Shown here: one piece after another, positions 30,226 to 39,870 of the stretch
Layout of the letters: every line of letters begins with the position of its first letter
How positions within the stretch are numbered: position 1 is the stretch's first letter
Source of the DNA: Prostheceraeus crozeri
Taxonomy: Eukaryota; Platyhelminthes; Polycladida; Euryleptidae
NCBI GenBank assembly: GCA_907163375.1
Contig: CAJQUW010004618.1
Span: forward strand, 98,501 to 162,500
Direction: 5' to 3'
Length of the DNA: 64,000 nt
Translations under genes and position numbers: made by a program
The notes under the pieces: generated by a model
Databases searched by the model: none
Told to the model about the DNA's origin: nothing
What the model saw: only the letters and a program-made list of their open reading frames with translations

Positions 30226-30695
30226 TTATCATTATCATTATTATTCAATTCTAACATAATGTCTAGAAATGGTACTCCTTCCTGTAATTTCAATAAAACA
30301 TAAAGACACAATTGCCCACAGTAAGTAGTTCCTGGTTTTTGAATTTGAAATGTATTATAAATTCCATTGGGAAGTAATTTTTTGACTTCGTTTGTAGGTG
30401 GAAGTCCGTATGAGTCAAAATAATAATTAGAACAGTTTATATTTCTTTGCCCTGCTGACCAATGTACACCTTTTTCATCTGACGTATGAAGATTTGTTAT
30501 GAAATTTATAGTTATTGATGGAACTTTGTTCCGGGAACTGAAGGTTCCTATTGGCTTATTTTTTAGGAATTGTAATTCGTCTCTCATTAGAACATGAAAA
30601 TTCTTTATTCCTAATTCATTTGCGATTTTCTTTAGGTCGAAATTTGTCGTGGTTTGCGTTCCATATAATTTAAAAAACTCCTTTATGTTGCTCAT
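30222..30695 (-). CDS. PRO: Polinton cysteine protease (adenain-like)
   Basis: 157 residues from MSNIKEFFKLYGTQTTTNFD. GVHWSA (His78), NYYFDSYGLPP (Asp94) and TYCGQLCLYVLL (Cys126/Cys130) give the His-Asp-Cys order and the C-terminal CGxxC segment of the adenovirus-protease/Ulp1 fold used by Polintons to mature capsid proteins. It is transcribed toward the integrase, sharing the palindrome TTAA (30222-30225) as overlapping stops. Two GC-rich mini-hairpins (30520-30532, 30534-30548) lie inside it. Confidence 0.85.
   Translation of the reverse strand: MSNIKEFFKLYGTQTTTNFDLKKIANELGIKNFHVLMRDELQFLKNKPIGTFSSRNKVPSITINFITNLHTSDEKGVHWSAGQRNINCSNYYFDSYGLPPTNEVKKLLPNGIYNTFQIQKPGTTYCGQLCLYVLLKLQEGVPFLDIMLELNNNDNDN
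30520..30548. repeat. Two adjacent mini-hairpins in the protease gene
   Basis: GGAAC-TTT-GTTCC (30520-30532) and GGAAC-TGAAG-GTTCC (30534-30548) are back to back. The paired arrangement resembles the one at 29409-29437. Confidence 0.85.
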
Positions 30696-30699
30696 TTTA

Positions 30700-31502
30700 T
30701 AATAAAAAAAATTCTTCAGGGACCCCTAGAAGACAGAAGGGAGGGGGTATTGATTTAAAACTGTTCTCTAATGATGACTTTCCTTACTACTTATTCGATT
30801 TTGAAATGATTATATTATAATTATTCTAATCTATATTGTTTTATATATTTCCATTTTCTTCATGAACTTCATTTGTAAAATATGTTTCATCGTTAAAATA
30901 ATTGTTTAAAATTGCCATAACAACTAACCCGCATATCGGCGTTTATGCGTTCTGAGTTCACAAGAAGAATTTTATTGTCATTTGCTTTTATTGTCAATGC
31001 ACTCTTATGTGCTTAATCTATTCATGTCTTCACAATGGGAAGTACTTTACTACCCGTATGTGTTTGGCAAACGCTAAATGAATTTTGCAAATCGATTTCT
31101 AAAACTGAATTTGAAAACAGACTTTGAAAATAGATTTTGAAAACAAATTCTGAAAATAATTTACGTAGGGGTAAATTGAAATGTCAAAACTTTACGCACG
31201 CGTAAGTTGAAATGCCAAAAGTTTACCGATGAGTAAATTGAAATGACAAGAGATAGCACGATAATTTTAGGGGAAAGCTGCTAGATGTTTCTCTCTCTTC
31301 AATTATCAGCCAGTGTACGGGTTCATTGAATAATTTTGAGTTTATGAGTTACAATGATCTTCTAGTTCACACAATTAGTACTTTAAATAATGTTGAGCAT
31401 ACAATAACGAAGAATGACTAAGTAATAATTGCGTCTTCTTAATTTATCATAATGCTCTAATCTTAATAATAATTGAGAACCATTTCACCTGTTTTTAATT
31501 GA
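30700..31502. other. Polinton right non-coding region with short repeats
   Basis: About 800 bp between the protease gene and the right terminus, with no gene. It starts with a purine-rich stretch (GACAGAAGGGAGGGGG, about 30732-30747). It holds five roughly 13-bp units of the type AAAAC.GA.TTTG (31101-31165) followed by three 30-bp units with GTAARTTGAAATG.CAAAA (31171-31250). This is the largest gene-free stretch of the element. Confidence 0.8.
31101..31250. repeat. Iteron-like direct repeats
   Basis: Two adjacent repeat families: about five 13-bp units ending TTTG or TCTG, then three units starting at 31171, 31202 and 31232 (spacing 30-31 bp) that share GTAA(A/G)TTGAAATG. Closely spaced direct repeats in a gene-free region suggest protein-binding sites, for example for replication or packaging. 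The function is inferred. Confidence 0.8.
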
Positions 31503-32007
31503 GATAACGAAGGATATATTCTTGCGGTTTCATCCACTTTTGTTTCTTCCATTTTTTAAAGAAATATTATTAGTCACATGATATATTTTAAAAACCTGAA
31601 AGATGGATAAAATTCATGAATTTGAAATTCTCAACTTTTATGATTTTCGGTGTCCTGGAACGGTCATGATTTTCAAGGTAAAAATTGTAATTCTCAAATT
31701 TGTGATTTTTAACTTTTATGATTTTCGGTGTCCTGGAACGGTCATGATTTTAAGGGTGAAAATTGTAATTCTCAAATTTGAGATTACGTGATATTTTGAG
31801 ACCGGCTAAATTTTTGAAATTTTGATTTTTTTGAAAATTTGTCACTACCTAGATTTTCGCCCCTTCGGCCTTCGGCCACGTGAAATTTGAAGTCTACCTA
31901 AATTTTTGAAAATTTTGAAAAAACCCGCAAAAGTGTGACATCCGGCGCAAGCGAAGCGAAGCAAAGCGAAGCGAAGCGTCGCGCCGGATGTCACACTATA
32001 TACTACT
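31503..32007 (-). repeat. Polinton right terminal inverted repeat
   Basis: Inverted counterpart of 15990-16509, including the hairpin (31933-31948 with 31981-31996) and the two 78-bp units. It also holds an inward-facing copy of the start of the membrane-protein gene (promoter plus about 16 codons), which is followed by unrelated sequence. Confidence 0.95.
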
Positions 32008-32013
32008 AACAAA
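32008..32013. repeat. Polinton target-site duplication, right (AACAAA)
   Basis: Identical to 15984-15989. Harbinger sequence resumes after it. Confidence 0.95.
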
Positions 32014-32490
32014 TGAGAGCCAATACCATTGGAGAATTTGGTACGCACGCAACGTAATATGGTCGTGCAAATTTCTGAGGAGTGAATTTATTTTATTAAT
32101 TTATTTATTTATTATGTCATAACTGATTACTTAATGACTGAATTTGTGATGAATTTGCAAGTTAATGACGGGAATGGGTCGACTAGATTTGGGTCGATAA
32201 GTATGATGATATCATCAACATGTTAATGAAACTCTTCCAAGTTATCCAACAGTCCATTTCAGTGAAGCGATGAGGAAAGCTACTGCAAAGTATGTAAGTT
32301 AAATCACGTTTCGTGATTGAGATAAAATATAGCAATTACTTTGGGCTTTTTGAAGATATCAATGAAGAAAATCTGTATTATTTTAATGTAACGGTTAGCA
32401 ATAATTTGATTGATAGATATAAATAGAATTATGCAAGTTAGCTACATGATAAAATAACTGCTCGTTTTAATAAAAAAATTTCCGCCATTT

Positions 32491-33627
32491 TTAAATAAGT
32501 AAAATACAATGCCAAATATATTGCTGTGAATATATTCCAAAACATAGAGGCCTACTAATCATTGTCCCTTGAAAATGCTCATTGATATATATAGCACGTT
32601 GTGTTCTAGAAACACTATCACTTTCTTCTACCTGATGGGATGTTATTACCCCGGAAACTGGATCTTCTTCGCTAGCATTATTGAGATAACCATCTTCGCC
32701 ATTCAAAATAGCAAAGTTATGGATAACAGCACACACTGTTATGATTTTTGGAGCTTTACGTGGGTTTACACGAAGATGATTCAGACAAGCCCATAATCGC
32801 TTCCAAATGCCAAATAGTCTGTCAGCCGAACATCTCGCAGATTTATGAACGTAATTGAACCGTTGGTCTTTCACTGTAAGAACGGATCGCGTAATTGCAG
32901 TAAATAACCATGTCTTGAGAGGGCAACCTTGATCGCCGAAAAGGATTCTATTCCCGCATTCATCACTCTCAAATTTATGAAAAATACCAGATTCTCGTAA
33001 AATTCTGCTGTCGTGAGTGCCACCCGGCCAATCAGCAACAATATCAGAGACCAACATGTTCCAATAACTTGAATGTTGAGACTATGATAACCTTTTTGGT
33101 TGACATATTCTTTCTCGTATATTGTAGAAGTAATTTTCATTTGTGTTCCATCAGTAGCAGCGGTGACTTTTGGCAAGTGTCTCTGTTCAAAGAAAGATAA
33201 GTTTTCCGGTCTATCAAAAAATCGAGTACTCACAAATGTCGGCAGAACTTTCAATATAGCATTGGTTACTTTAGTAACGGCTGTACAGACAGTAGATTTA
33301 TCAACTCCGATTGAATCACCAACAAATTTTTGAACTGAACCATACGCGAAGATGTAAAGGGTAATATACATCCTTTCTTCGAGTGTAAGAGCATTATTTC
33401 TCGCTGATCTTGATCTCATGTGAGATAGTAGCACATCGAAAGTTTTTGAAATGCTTATGGTTTAGTCGGATTCTGTCATAGAGTTCACCATCAGTATAAT
33501 CAGATATGATCATTCTTTGTCGGGATATCCTTCGATTTATGTCTTGAATACTGCGGATCTCTTGCACTCGCCATAGGTTTCCCACGGTTTCCTCCTGCAT
33601 CCTTCTATCGCTCCAGCATTCTTCCAA
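32491..33627 (-). pseudogene. PIF/Harbinger transposase (frameshifted)
   Basis: Three overlapping minus-strand frames together carry the Harbinger DDE_4 nuclease. The N-terminal frame (33627-33394) has YTDGELYDRIRLNHKHF. The second (33434-32871) has SHMRSRSARNNALTLEERMY, then VDKSTVCTAV and KVTAATDGTQMKI (first Asp). The third (33057-32491) has VADWPGGTHDSRIL (second Asp), FGDQGCPLKTWL, and ADRLFGIWKRLWACLNHLRV, then VCAVIHNFAI. In the usual third-acidic position (VERxFG in HARBI1-like proteins) this copy has Asp. Frame changes lie near 33400 and 33060. It is the catalytic subunit of the split element; the partner gene diverges from it. Confidence 0.9.
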
Positions 33628-33901
33628 GGTGAGGAGTCATAAAGGAACGCATGGAGTCGACATTCGTATGCATATACGTCATGTCTATCATTACTATAGA
33701 TACATGAATACATCCCTGATTGGCTACAATATGAGAACGGGAATTTTCTGTCACATATGACATCGCAATGACCTTGACTGAGGACGAATGAACCTAGATG
33801 ATCAATGCAAGCAACCACTTCTTATGCTAAGACCTCTGTTGGCTGACATTGCACGCTCTCTTTCTTTCACACGTAGTAATAATTGGGATTTGTGATTTGA
33901 A

Positions 33902-34555
33902 ATGACTGGCAATGAAAGAAGACGAAAGAACTGGAGTGAGACCGAAATTAATTTGCTATTCGACGAGATGACTGTTCATTATCCAAAACTGTTCCGCAAG
34001 TTCAGTGAATCAGTGACAAAGGAAGAAAAGAATAAATTATGGGATCAAATCGGTACTAATCTAAATCGAGATGTGGAAGATGTTAAGAGAAAGTTCATAT
34101 TTTTGAAAAGTGAAAAATTGAAAAATAATTCTAACTATAGAAGAGCCCTGAATCGCACTGGTGGTTCACCTCCACCTCCATTATCTCTCATGACACATTT
34201 ATTGCTTGACGTAATTGGCAATGACAATCCAAAGATTCAAGGTGTCGGCTCCCGTATGGTTTCATCTATAATGGATGGCAACGATAGTGACGATAATGAC
34301 GAAAATGTGCCTCCAAAACCCAAACGCATGAAAGCGAAGAATAAGCTGGAGTCACTTCTATTTCGTCACAGTGAAGAAAGGCACGAAAAAATAACTGATT
34401 CTGTTGGATCTGAAGATAGAAATGCGAAGATGAAGAAAACGTTATTACAGAGCAAAACAGCCCGGTTCCCAGCTTGTACCGGAACAACAGAGGAAACAGC
34501 GGAGATCGAAGATAATATAATTACGGAGAGTGATTGTTCCTATCGCCGATTGTAG
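33902..34555 (+). CDS. Harbinger Myb/SANT-like DNA-binding protein
   Basis: 217 residues. Residues 8-85 (KNWSETEINLLFDEMTVHYP, NKLWDQIGTNLN, VKRKFIFLKSEK) match the Myb/SANT-like domain of Harbinger-encoded and NAIF1-like proteins, with conserved Trp residues at the helix positions. A proline run (GGSPPPPLSL) follows, then a polar, acidic and basic C-terminus. In animal Harbingers this partner binds the transposon ends and brings the transposase to the nucleus. It is divergent from the transposase gene and open over its whole length. Confidence 0.8.
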   Translation: MTGNERRRKNWSETEINLLFDEMTVHYPKLFRKFSESVTKEEKNKLWDQIGTNLNRDVEDVKRKFIFLKSEKLKNNSNYRRALNRTGGSPPPPLSLMTHLLLDVIGNDNPKIQGVGSRMVSSIMDGNDSDDNDENVPPKPKRMKAKNKLESLLFRHSEERHEKITDSVGSEDRNAKMKKTLLQSKTARFPACTGTTEETAEIEDNIITESDCSYRRL

Positions 34556-35248
34556 TGATTGTGCTTGCATGAACGTGGTGGTTATATTTAGTATATTCAG
34601 CACCTTAAACACTCAGCTAAACATCTCATATCTTATAGCATTATAATTCTTTTTTTGAAAGAATGTTGTTCTTTGTCTTGAAGGGTAGGCCTAGATCCTA
34701 CATCTGGGACTGTAAGGATGTAAATGTAAATGATGGGATTAAAGATGTTGCATGGGCTTAACAAAGAACTAGGCTTACTGTGATTCAATAATATGCATAT
34801 AATTCTACTATTTACATGTGCTATTAGTAGGCTACTACAATTATAGTTCCTCACTCTACTACAGATAAAATCAGTTAATGACAGTTTTCTAATAGCCTAT
34901 TCAATGTTTATAAAATCACAATCATACATGATAGATTAGTTATGTCTACATTGACGGAGGTAAGTATTTAAAAGTACCCCTTATTGATATTAAGTTAGAA
35001 AAGGAAATAGAATATGATCAATTGATTTTATCTTTAGTGCAACATATTTATTTTAACTTGAAAGTCGTATTATCTTAAGTTAGGATTGCTCTAAAGATAA
35101 AATCATTTAATCTTAAAATAAAATGTGATAGGTATGGCGCAGTGGAGAGAAAATGATTTTAAGATAAACTGATATACTATCGTGTTCTGCAACTGAAATT
35201 ATTCTAACTTAAGATAATAACATTTTATGCTGTTTGTGCAAGCGGCCC
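34556..35248. other. Right subterminal region of the Harbinger element
   Basis: Non-coding. From about 35020 on it is studded with TTATCTT/AAGATAA words in both orientations (for example near 35028, 35070, 35095, 35160 and 35210), mirrored by similar words next to the left end. It ends at the right terminus (35232-35248), followed by CAG. Confidence 0.7.
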
Positions 35249-35251
35249 CAG

Positions 35252-35872
35252 AGCAATAAGCTGTAAAGCTATTCTCAGAAGCTTCCTCTTATTTCTTTCA
35301 TTTCCCGAAACTTCATGTGAAACTACACATTTTGTTAGTCTGGATTTAAGGCATCAAGAACACTTGTCTATCGCTTATAACACAAATGACGTGTGAAGAA
35401 TCACTGATCTATGAGTCATTCCTTCCTCACTTCACTTTTTGTGCCTCATTCCAGTTTTGTTATATAACCACAGACTTCTTTAAGAACTTACCAATCGTCA
35501 ATAATCAGAGGAAAATTGACTTGATAATAGTAGGCCTACCAATGAGATGCAGCTGGCTGAAGTGATTTACCTAAATTAGATCTTCTGAAGATCTAAGAAG
35601 ATCTACCATAGATCTTCTGCTAATCTAATGTCTGTAAAATATTTATAAATGTAGGTTTTACATTATAGATCGCGCAATGCCAGCGTAAAATGCTTTTATG
35701 CGATGGTAGTATTGAATTTATATACAGATGGTCAAAGTGAAAAATAATCGAAAAATATATGCCAGACTTGAAACATTGCTGGCTGATTGGGCATGGTTAG
35801 CTAACTAATATTCAATACCCAATGAACTTTTTCCAAAATCCTATGAGTAGATTTTGAGGAAAATGCAAAGCT
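35252..35872. other. Intergenic DNA with clustered AGATCT palindromes
   Basis: No gene seen. At 35578-35618 two perfect hairpins lie 1 bp apart: AGATCTTC-T-GAAGATCT (35578-35594) and AGAAGATCTA-CCA-TAGATCTTCT (35596-35618). They sit inside a looser TTAGAT...ATCTAA pairing. Confidence 0.7.
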
Positions 35873-36127
35873 GGGCAATTCCATAAATAGCACACGGACG
35901 TTCAGACATATATTCTTCATTTCTCATCATGAAGCAATGCGACTGTATCCGTGAAAATTACACCATGCCATGCTAAATTAGTCTGAAATATTCATCACTT
36001 TTCAAATATTTGATAGTAGTCCCTCTTTCGACGCTAGAGGTCAAAAGGTCACTGTAACCCACGGATGTCCTGATGAGAAATGACGAATATGTGTCAAAAC
36101 GTCCGTGCGTTATCTATGGAATTGCCC
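35873..36127. mobile_element. 255-bp MITE with about 60-bp inverted repeats
   Basis: GGGCAATTCCATAAATAGCA (35873 on) is matched in inverted orientation by a copy ending GGAATTGCCC at 36127. Similarity (CACGGACGTT, ATTTCTCATCA) extends for about 60 bp. The interior has no open frame, so it is a non-autonomous element. Flanking AGCT and AACT are a weak 4-bp target-duplication candidate. The GGG..ATTCCAT start is reminiscent of the element at 43918-46944. Confidence 0.8.
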
Positions 36128-36679
36128 AACTATTGAATTTCTTATTGCTTTTTTGCACTTTTTTCTTGTAAACGAAGACTGAATCCTTTCAAAAGAATGG
36201 GTGGCCCATGGTGGCAGACTCAACTTCCATGCGTTCAACCTCCGAATCAGTCGTTATAAATTACATTTATAATGCTCATTGAATGTGATAGAATAGTTGA
36301 AAGTCTTCGTTGGGACTCACAATGTTTTTTTTTGAACTGTCGTTGCAAACTAGCGATTTGAAACTTCTATTAGAAAGTTTTAGACTTCTTATGAAATTAC
36401 ATAGCTGTGGTTGATTTCAGACATAGCCTTTTCACTATGATGCATGCGGTCTATCATACACAGATGTGATTTCAATTGATGAAAATATAAGTCGCTGCAT
36501 CTCACTTGTCATTGAGTAAGCACTATATAGTAGGTAGAGTGTCGACTCGCCAACATTTCAGCATGCAGTGAAAATTTTTATTTTGAAGGATTCAGTTTTT
36601 GTGCAGATTGCGTTCCTGCGGTCCAAAAAAATATTTGATCAACATTTAAGAAGCTTAGTGTTTGCAAATTATTCCTGTG
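36128..36679. other. Unassigned intergenic DNA
   Basis: No gene or RNA seen. The phrase TTGCAAACTAGCGATTTG near 36350 recurs in similar form at the RTE insertion site (36680 and 37305), suggesting local short duplications. Confidence 0.4.
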
Positions 36680-36693
36680 TTTGCAAACTAGCG

Positions 36694-37304
36694 GTGTTGC
36701 AAACTGTGTTGCAACTGTGTGTCCAAAGCAATGGTAAATGTGACAAAGAGGTGAAAAAACGAGTACAAGTGGGGTGGTGCGGATGGAGACGAATTTCCGG
36801 AGTTATGTGTGACAAGAGATTATCTGCGAAAGTGAAAGGAAAGATTTTCAAGACGATAGTGAGACCTGCCATGATGTATGGACTGGACAGTCCATAAACC
36901 CTTGTTACCATTAGCAAAGAGATAAGTAGCCGAAATAGAAGTAGCACAGTTGAAGATGCTTAGAATGTCTTTTGGGGTGACTAGAATGTACAGGATTAAG
37001 AATGATTACATCAGAGGAACTGCTCATGTTGGAAGGTTTGAGGATAAGATGCGAGAGGCTAGACTCAGGTGGTACGGACATGTGAAGAGGAGAGAGGAGG
37101 AATACATTGGAAGACGAATGCTGAAGATGAATCTACCGGGAAAAAGAAGACGAGGGAGACCGAGCCTAAGATACATGGATGTGGTGTCAGACGACTTGAA
37201 AGTGATCGGAGGAAAAGAGGAAGACGCGAAGGATAGAGCGAGGTGGAAGGAACTGATCCGCTGTGGCGACCCCTGATCGGGAAAAGTCGAAAGAAGAAGA
37301 AGAG
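36694..37304 (+). mobile_element. RTE-type LINE, 3' fragment
   Basis: Encodes the C-terminal end of an RTE/Proto2-like ORF2: EVKKRVQVGWCGWRRISGVM, KGKIFKTIVRPAMMYG, then MRMSFGVTRM-like text, RLRWYGHVKRREEEYIGRRM and GKRRRGRP...DRARWKELIRCGDP. One frame change lies near 36895-36955. The 3' end is the characteristic short tail GGGAAAAGTCGAAAGAAGAA followed by GAAGAG. It is flanked by TTTGCAAACTAGCG (36680-36693) and TTTGCAAACTAACG (37305-37318), a 14-bp target duplication with one mismatch. It is 5'-truncated and inactive. Confidence 0.9.
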
Positions 37305-37318
37305 TTTGCAAACTAACG

Positions 37319-38515
37319 ATTTGGTAGGTGCCTCTATGTAAATAGGATGAAACTCATTGGATATCAAAAGGAATGAAGGCTTGCTAACAGGTATCTTAAT
37401 TAACCGTAAGTTAAACAGATTATCAAGGAAATTTCATGAACCGCATTAGAATGAAAGTTTTCACGGAAAAGTTTAAATCTCATTGTGCATCATAGATGAA
37501 ATTTCAAGTTTTTTAATTCAATTTTCATCGGCATGATTTTAAGATTCACTAAATTTATGCTTCATTTCTTGAATCTAAGTAGCAATGTGGACCCATTTTC
37601 ATCTTTTAAAGTAAACTATGAAAATTTTCTTTGATAACGATTTGTTGCTGTGGCAGGTAGTTTGTGATATGATAACGCTTAAAGAAAATACTCTTAATAA
37701 GGCTGAGCATTAAAGTAATAGTACTAGCAACCCATAGAATTGCTAATTTAACAAGCATTACCTCTCCAAGGTTGTCACAGCACGGAGGATTTGTAAAATA
37801 CTTCTTTCTGTATTGCTATCATGATCATTCCGTGGTAATTTCTTCAAAACTGCAAGAATCTGCTTATCTCACATTTGGTACTTGGTATCAAGTGGAGCTC
37901 ATTTGATAAAATCGAAACTGCATACACACTGGGGATTTGCATGTAATTGATACTGAGTTGCTACTTTACATAATATACTTAATCTATTTCATTTGCAAAA
38001 ATGCGTCCATTAGTTTAATGGCATTTCATAACAATGATGTAGTATTTTCAATTGCATGTGCACTGGCGCTGCATGCAAAATCATGCGTTTCTCACACATA
38101 TAATATGAAAAAATATCTTAATTGTCAGCTTAGTAATGCCTTCAATTGATTTTTCAGATTTGGTCTTTCTCCCCGCGGTTTCATCCTGTTATTCTTCGAC
38201 CCAAGAAGACGGGATCTAGTGTTGGTGGCGCTCCGAAGAAAGTCACATGAATCAACTTTTGTTTGAATTCAAGATGAGCTTGTTACTTCGCAGCCAGGAA
38301 TCAACGGCAGTTATACATAGATTCATGCAAACCGGGAATTGGTCGGTTTGAGATTGTATGACCCAGATTGACCAGAGGACGACATTGAATGGCTGTTGGA
38401 CGATTGGGAAGGATTCTGCGAGCCCATAGCATTCCGACGTGCTGTTGCTAAGTCATGAAGTGAGGGATCTCCACCATGCGTCCATTCATGAGGTCTCTGC
38501 CACTGTGATACTTCC
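37319..38515. other. Unassigned intergenic DNA
   Basis: AT-rich to about 38150, then more GC-rich. Only short open frames and no family recognised. The GC-richer part (38160-38515) may be decayed 3' sequence of the adjacent minus-strand LINE. Confidence 0.4.
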
Positions 38516-39330
38516 GTTCTACTGTTGTAGTCTAGGTGTTGTTCAAAGTGTGTAAGTCAGCTGTGGAGCTGGAACCATAAACATAATAGTCATCGACATA
38601 AGCGTGATACGTGAGGCCGTAAGACAGCCTTCTCAAGACAGCCTTGTGGAGCATCTTGATTAACTTCAACGCACTGAGAATTTGTGGAGTCACAATGTAC
38701 AGATTGCTGTCGGTTAGCCAGGAAAGAGTTGATCTATCGAAGAACTTCTCTGGTGATCCCAAAAGACTGCTGCAATCTCGTGAGCAAGCTAGTGTGATCC
38801 ACAACATCGAAGGTCGAAGACAGATCAAGAGAGTCTAGAAGAACAGGATGACCACAGTCCAGGCAGGATAAGATGTCTTAAGTGATCTTCAACGTAGCGG
38901 TCTCAGTCGGGTGGGAACGACGATAGGCAGACTGTAACGACGGCAGGAGAGAAAAGGTACCGATGTGTGACCTGATTTACTGAGCTACAACTTTCTCAAG
39001 CAGTTTAGAAAGGTCAGATAAATTCGAGATACTGCGAAAGGATTTAACATCGTCCATATTACGTATTCCAACTTTGGGGACTGGAGTAACGATGACTTTC
39101 TTCCAATTTGTCGGAGCCATACCAGAAGTGAGGGATTTGTTGGAAACAGTGGTAATGCCAGGAGCGAGAATGTCCGATACCTGTTTCAAGACCATGGTAC
39201 GAAGAGGATCAAGTGAATTGACTTTGTTCGGAAGCCGGTGGATGAGAGATATGACCTCAGGAACTGTGAGTAATTGAAAATCGTTGAAAACGCAATGATT
39301 TGGCGAAATTTGCAATATAACATCCATTTG
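38516..39330 (-). mobile_element. CR1/jockey-like LINE reverse transcriptase fragment
   Basis: On the minus strand, 39327-38977 encodes FQLLTVPEVISLIHRLPNKV, NSLDPLRTMVLKQVSD, APTNWKKVIVTPVPKVGIRN and SFRSISNLSDLSKLLEKVVA (RT motifs 0-2). Further on, in other frames, come LLPSLQSAYRRSHPTETATL, a Leu-Ser-Ser-Thr-Phe-Asp-Val-Val-Asp motif and YHAYVDDYYVYG (catalytic YVDD). Several frame changes and truncation at both ends make it a relic. No tail or target duplication found. Confidence 0.8.
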
Positions 39331-39870
39331 TAACTATTTCCTGTTAGCAGTTTGGCAAAAACCCTGTAATTCAGTGTTCGCGCGAGTATTTATAAATTAT
39401 TGAAGAGAAAAGCTCTTTAGGAATTTTATCTATAATAGTTTTTAGCGTTTTGAAAAATACACGAATACGAGAGCTCCGAAGACGATAATTTATTTGTCCA
39501 ACTCGCTGCCAAAATTCTTTGTAGAACATAGAGTTGTAATTAGTTCCGGGATAATTTGTTTGTCAGGCTCTTGAGTACTACATGTAGCTGGATTGTCAAG
39601 AGGACGACAGACACTATCATATATTACTATCATATACACTATCATATATACTCATTTTCAGCATAGCCATTACAAGTGAAAATCTGTCTCAGATAATTTA
39701 TGCATTCATCAATGTCTTTTCTATCACTACCAGTGTTCGCAGTGTGGCGCAAAATGCTGATTAATGAGACGACGTGAATCTTTCAAATATCATTGCCCGA
39801 AATTTTTGCGTAAAATTATACTTATTTTAGCGTAGTTGAATCGTCGTTCGGTAATGTCTGCCACAACTTC
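39331..39870. other. Unassigned intergenic DNA
   Basis: No gene seen. Contains a short TCATATA-rich stretch at about 39615-39655. Confidence 0.4.

Larger units (their letters stand above)
15990..32007 (+). mobile_element. Polinton (Maverick), 16.0 kb, broken
   Basis: Full-length element by its ends: termini begin AGTAGTATATAGTGTGACAT, inverted repeats of about 505-520 bp, and a perfect 6-bp target duplication. It encodes the diagnostic set: DNA polymerase B, retroviral-type integrase, packaging ATPase, adenain-like cysteine protease, and major and probable minor capsid proteins, plus several accessory proteins. It is much more AT-rich than its surroundings. The termini still match closely and the target duplication is perfect, so the insertion is fairly young, but the element has about half a dozen breaks and should be read as a fossil. 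It inserted into a Harbinger transposon. Confidence 0.97.
15774..35248. mobile_element. PIF/Harbinger DNA transposon split by the Polinton
   Basis: Left terminus TGGCCGGTTGCACTAAAC (15774 on) and right terminus, read inwards, GGGCCGCTTGCACAAAC (from 35248) form an imperfect inverted repeat. Inside are a Harbinger transposase (minus) and a Myb/SANT-like protein (plus) in divergent order, the usual two-gene layout. Without the Polinton and its target duplication the element is about 3.45 kb, a normal size. Both subterminal regions are rich in TTATCTT/AAGATAA words (around 15800-15920 and 35020-35225), possible transposase-binding sites. The transposase is frameshifted, so the element is not autonomous as it stands. 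Confidence 0.8.

Noticed and set aside
31603-31791. 62-codon open frame in the Polinton terminus
   Set aside because: It is produced by the two 78-bp tandem units (repeated peptide), is present in both termini in either orientation, and has no gene context.
36669-37367. Minus-strand frames over the RTE fragment
   Set aside because: They are shadows of the plus-strand RTE C-terminal region, which has recognisable motifs and tail.
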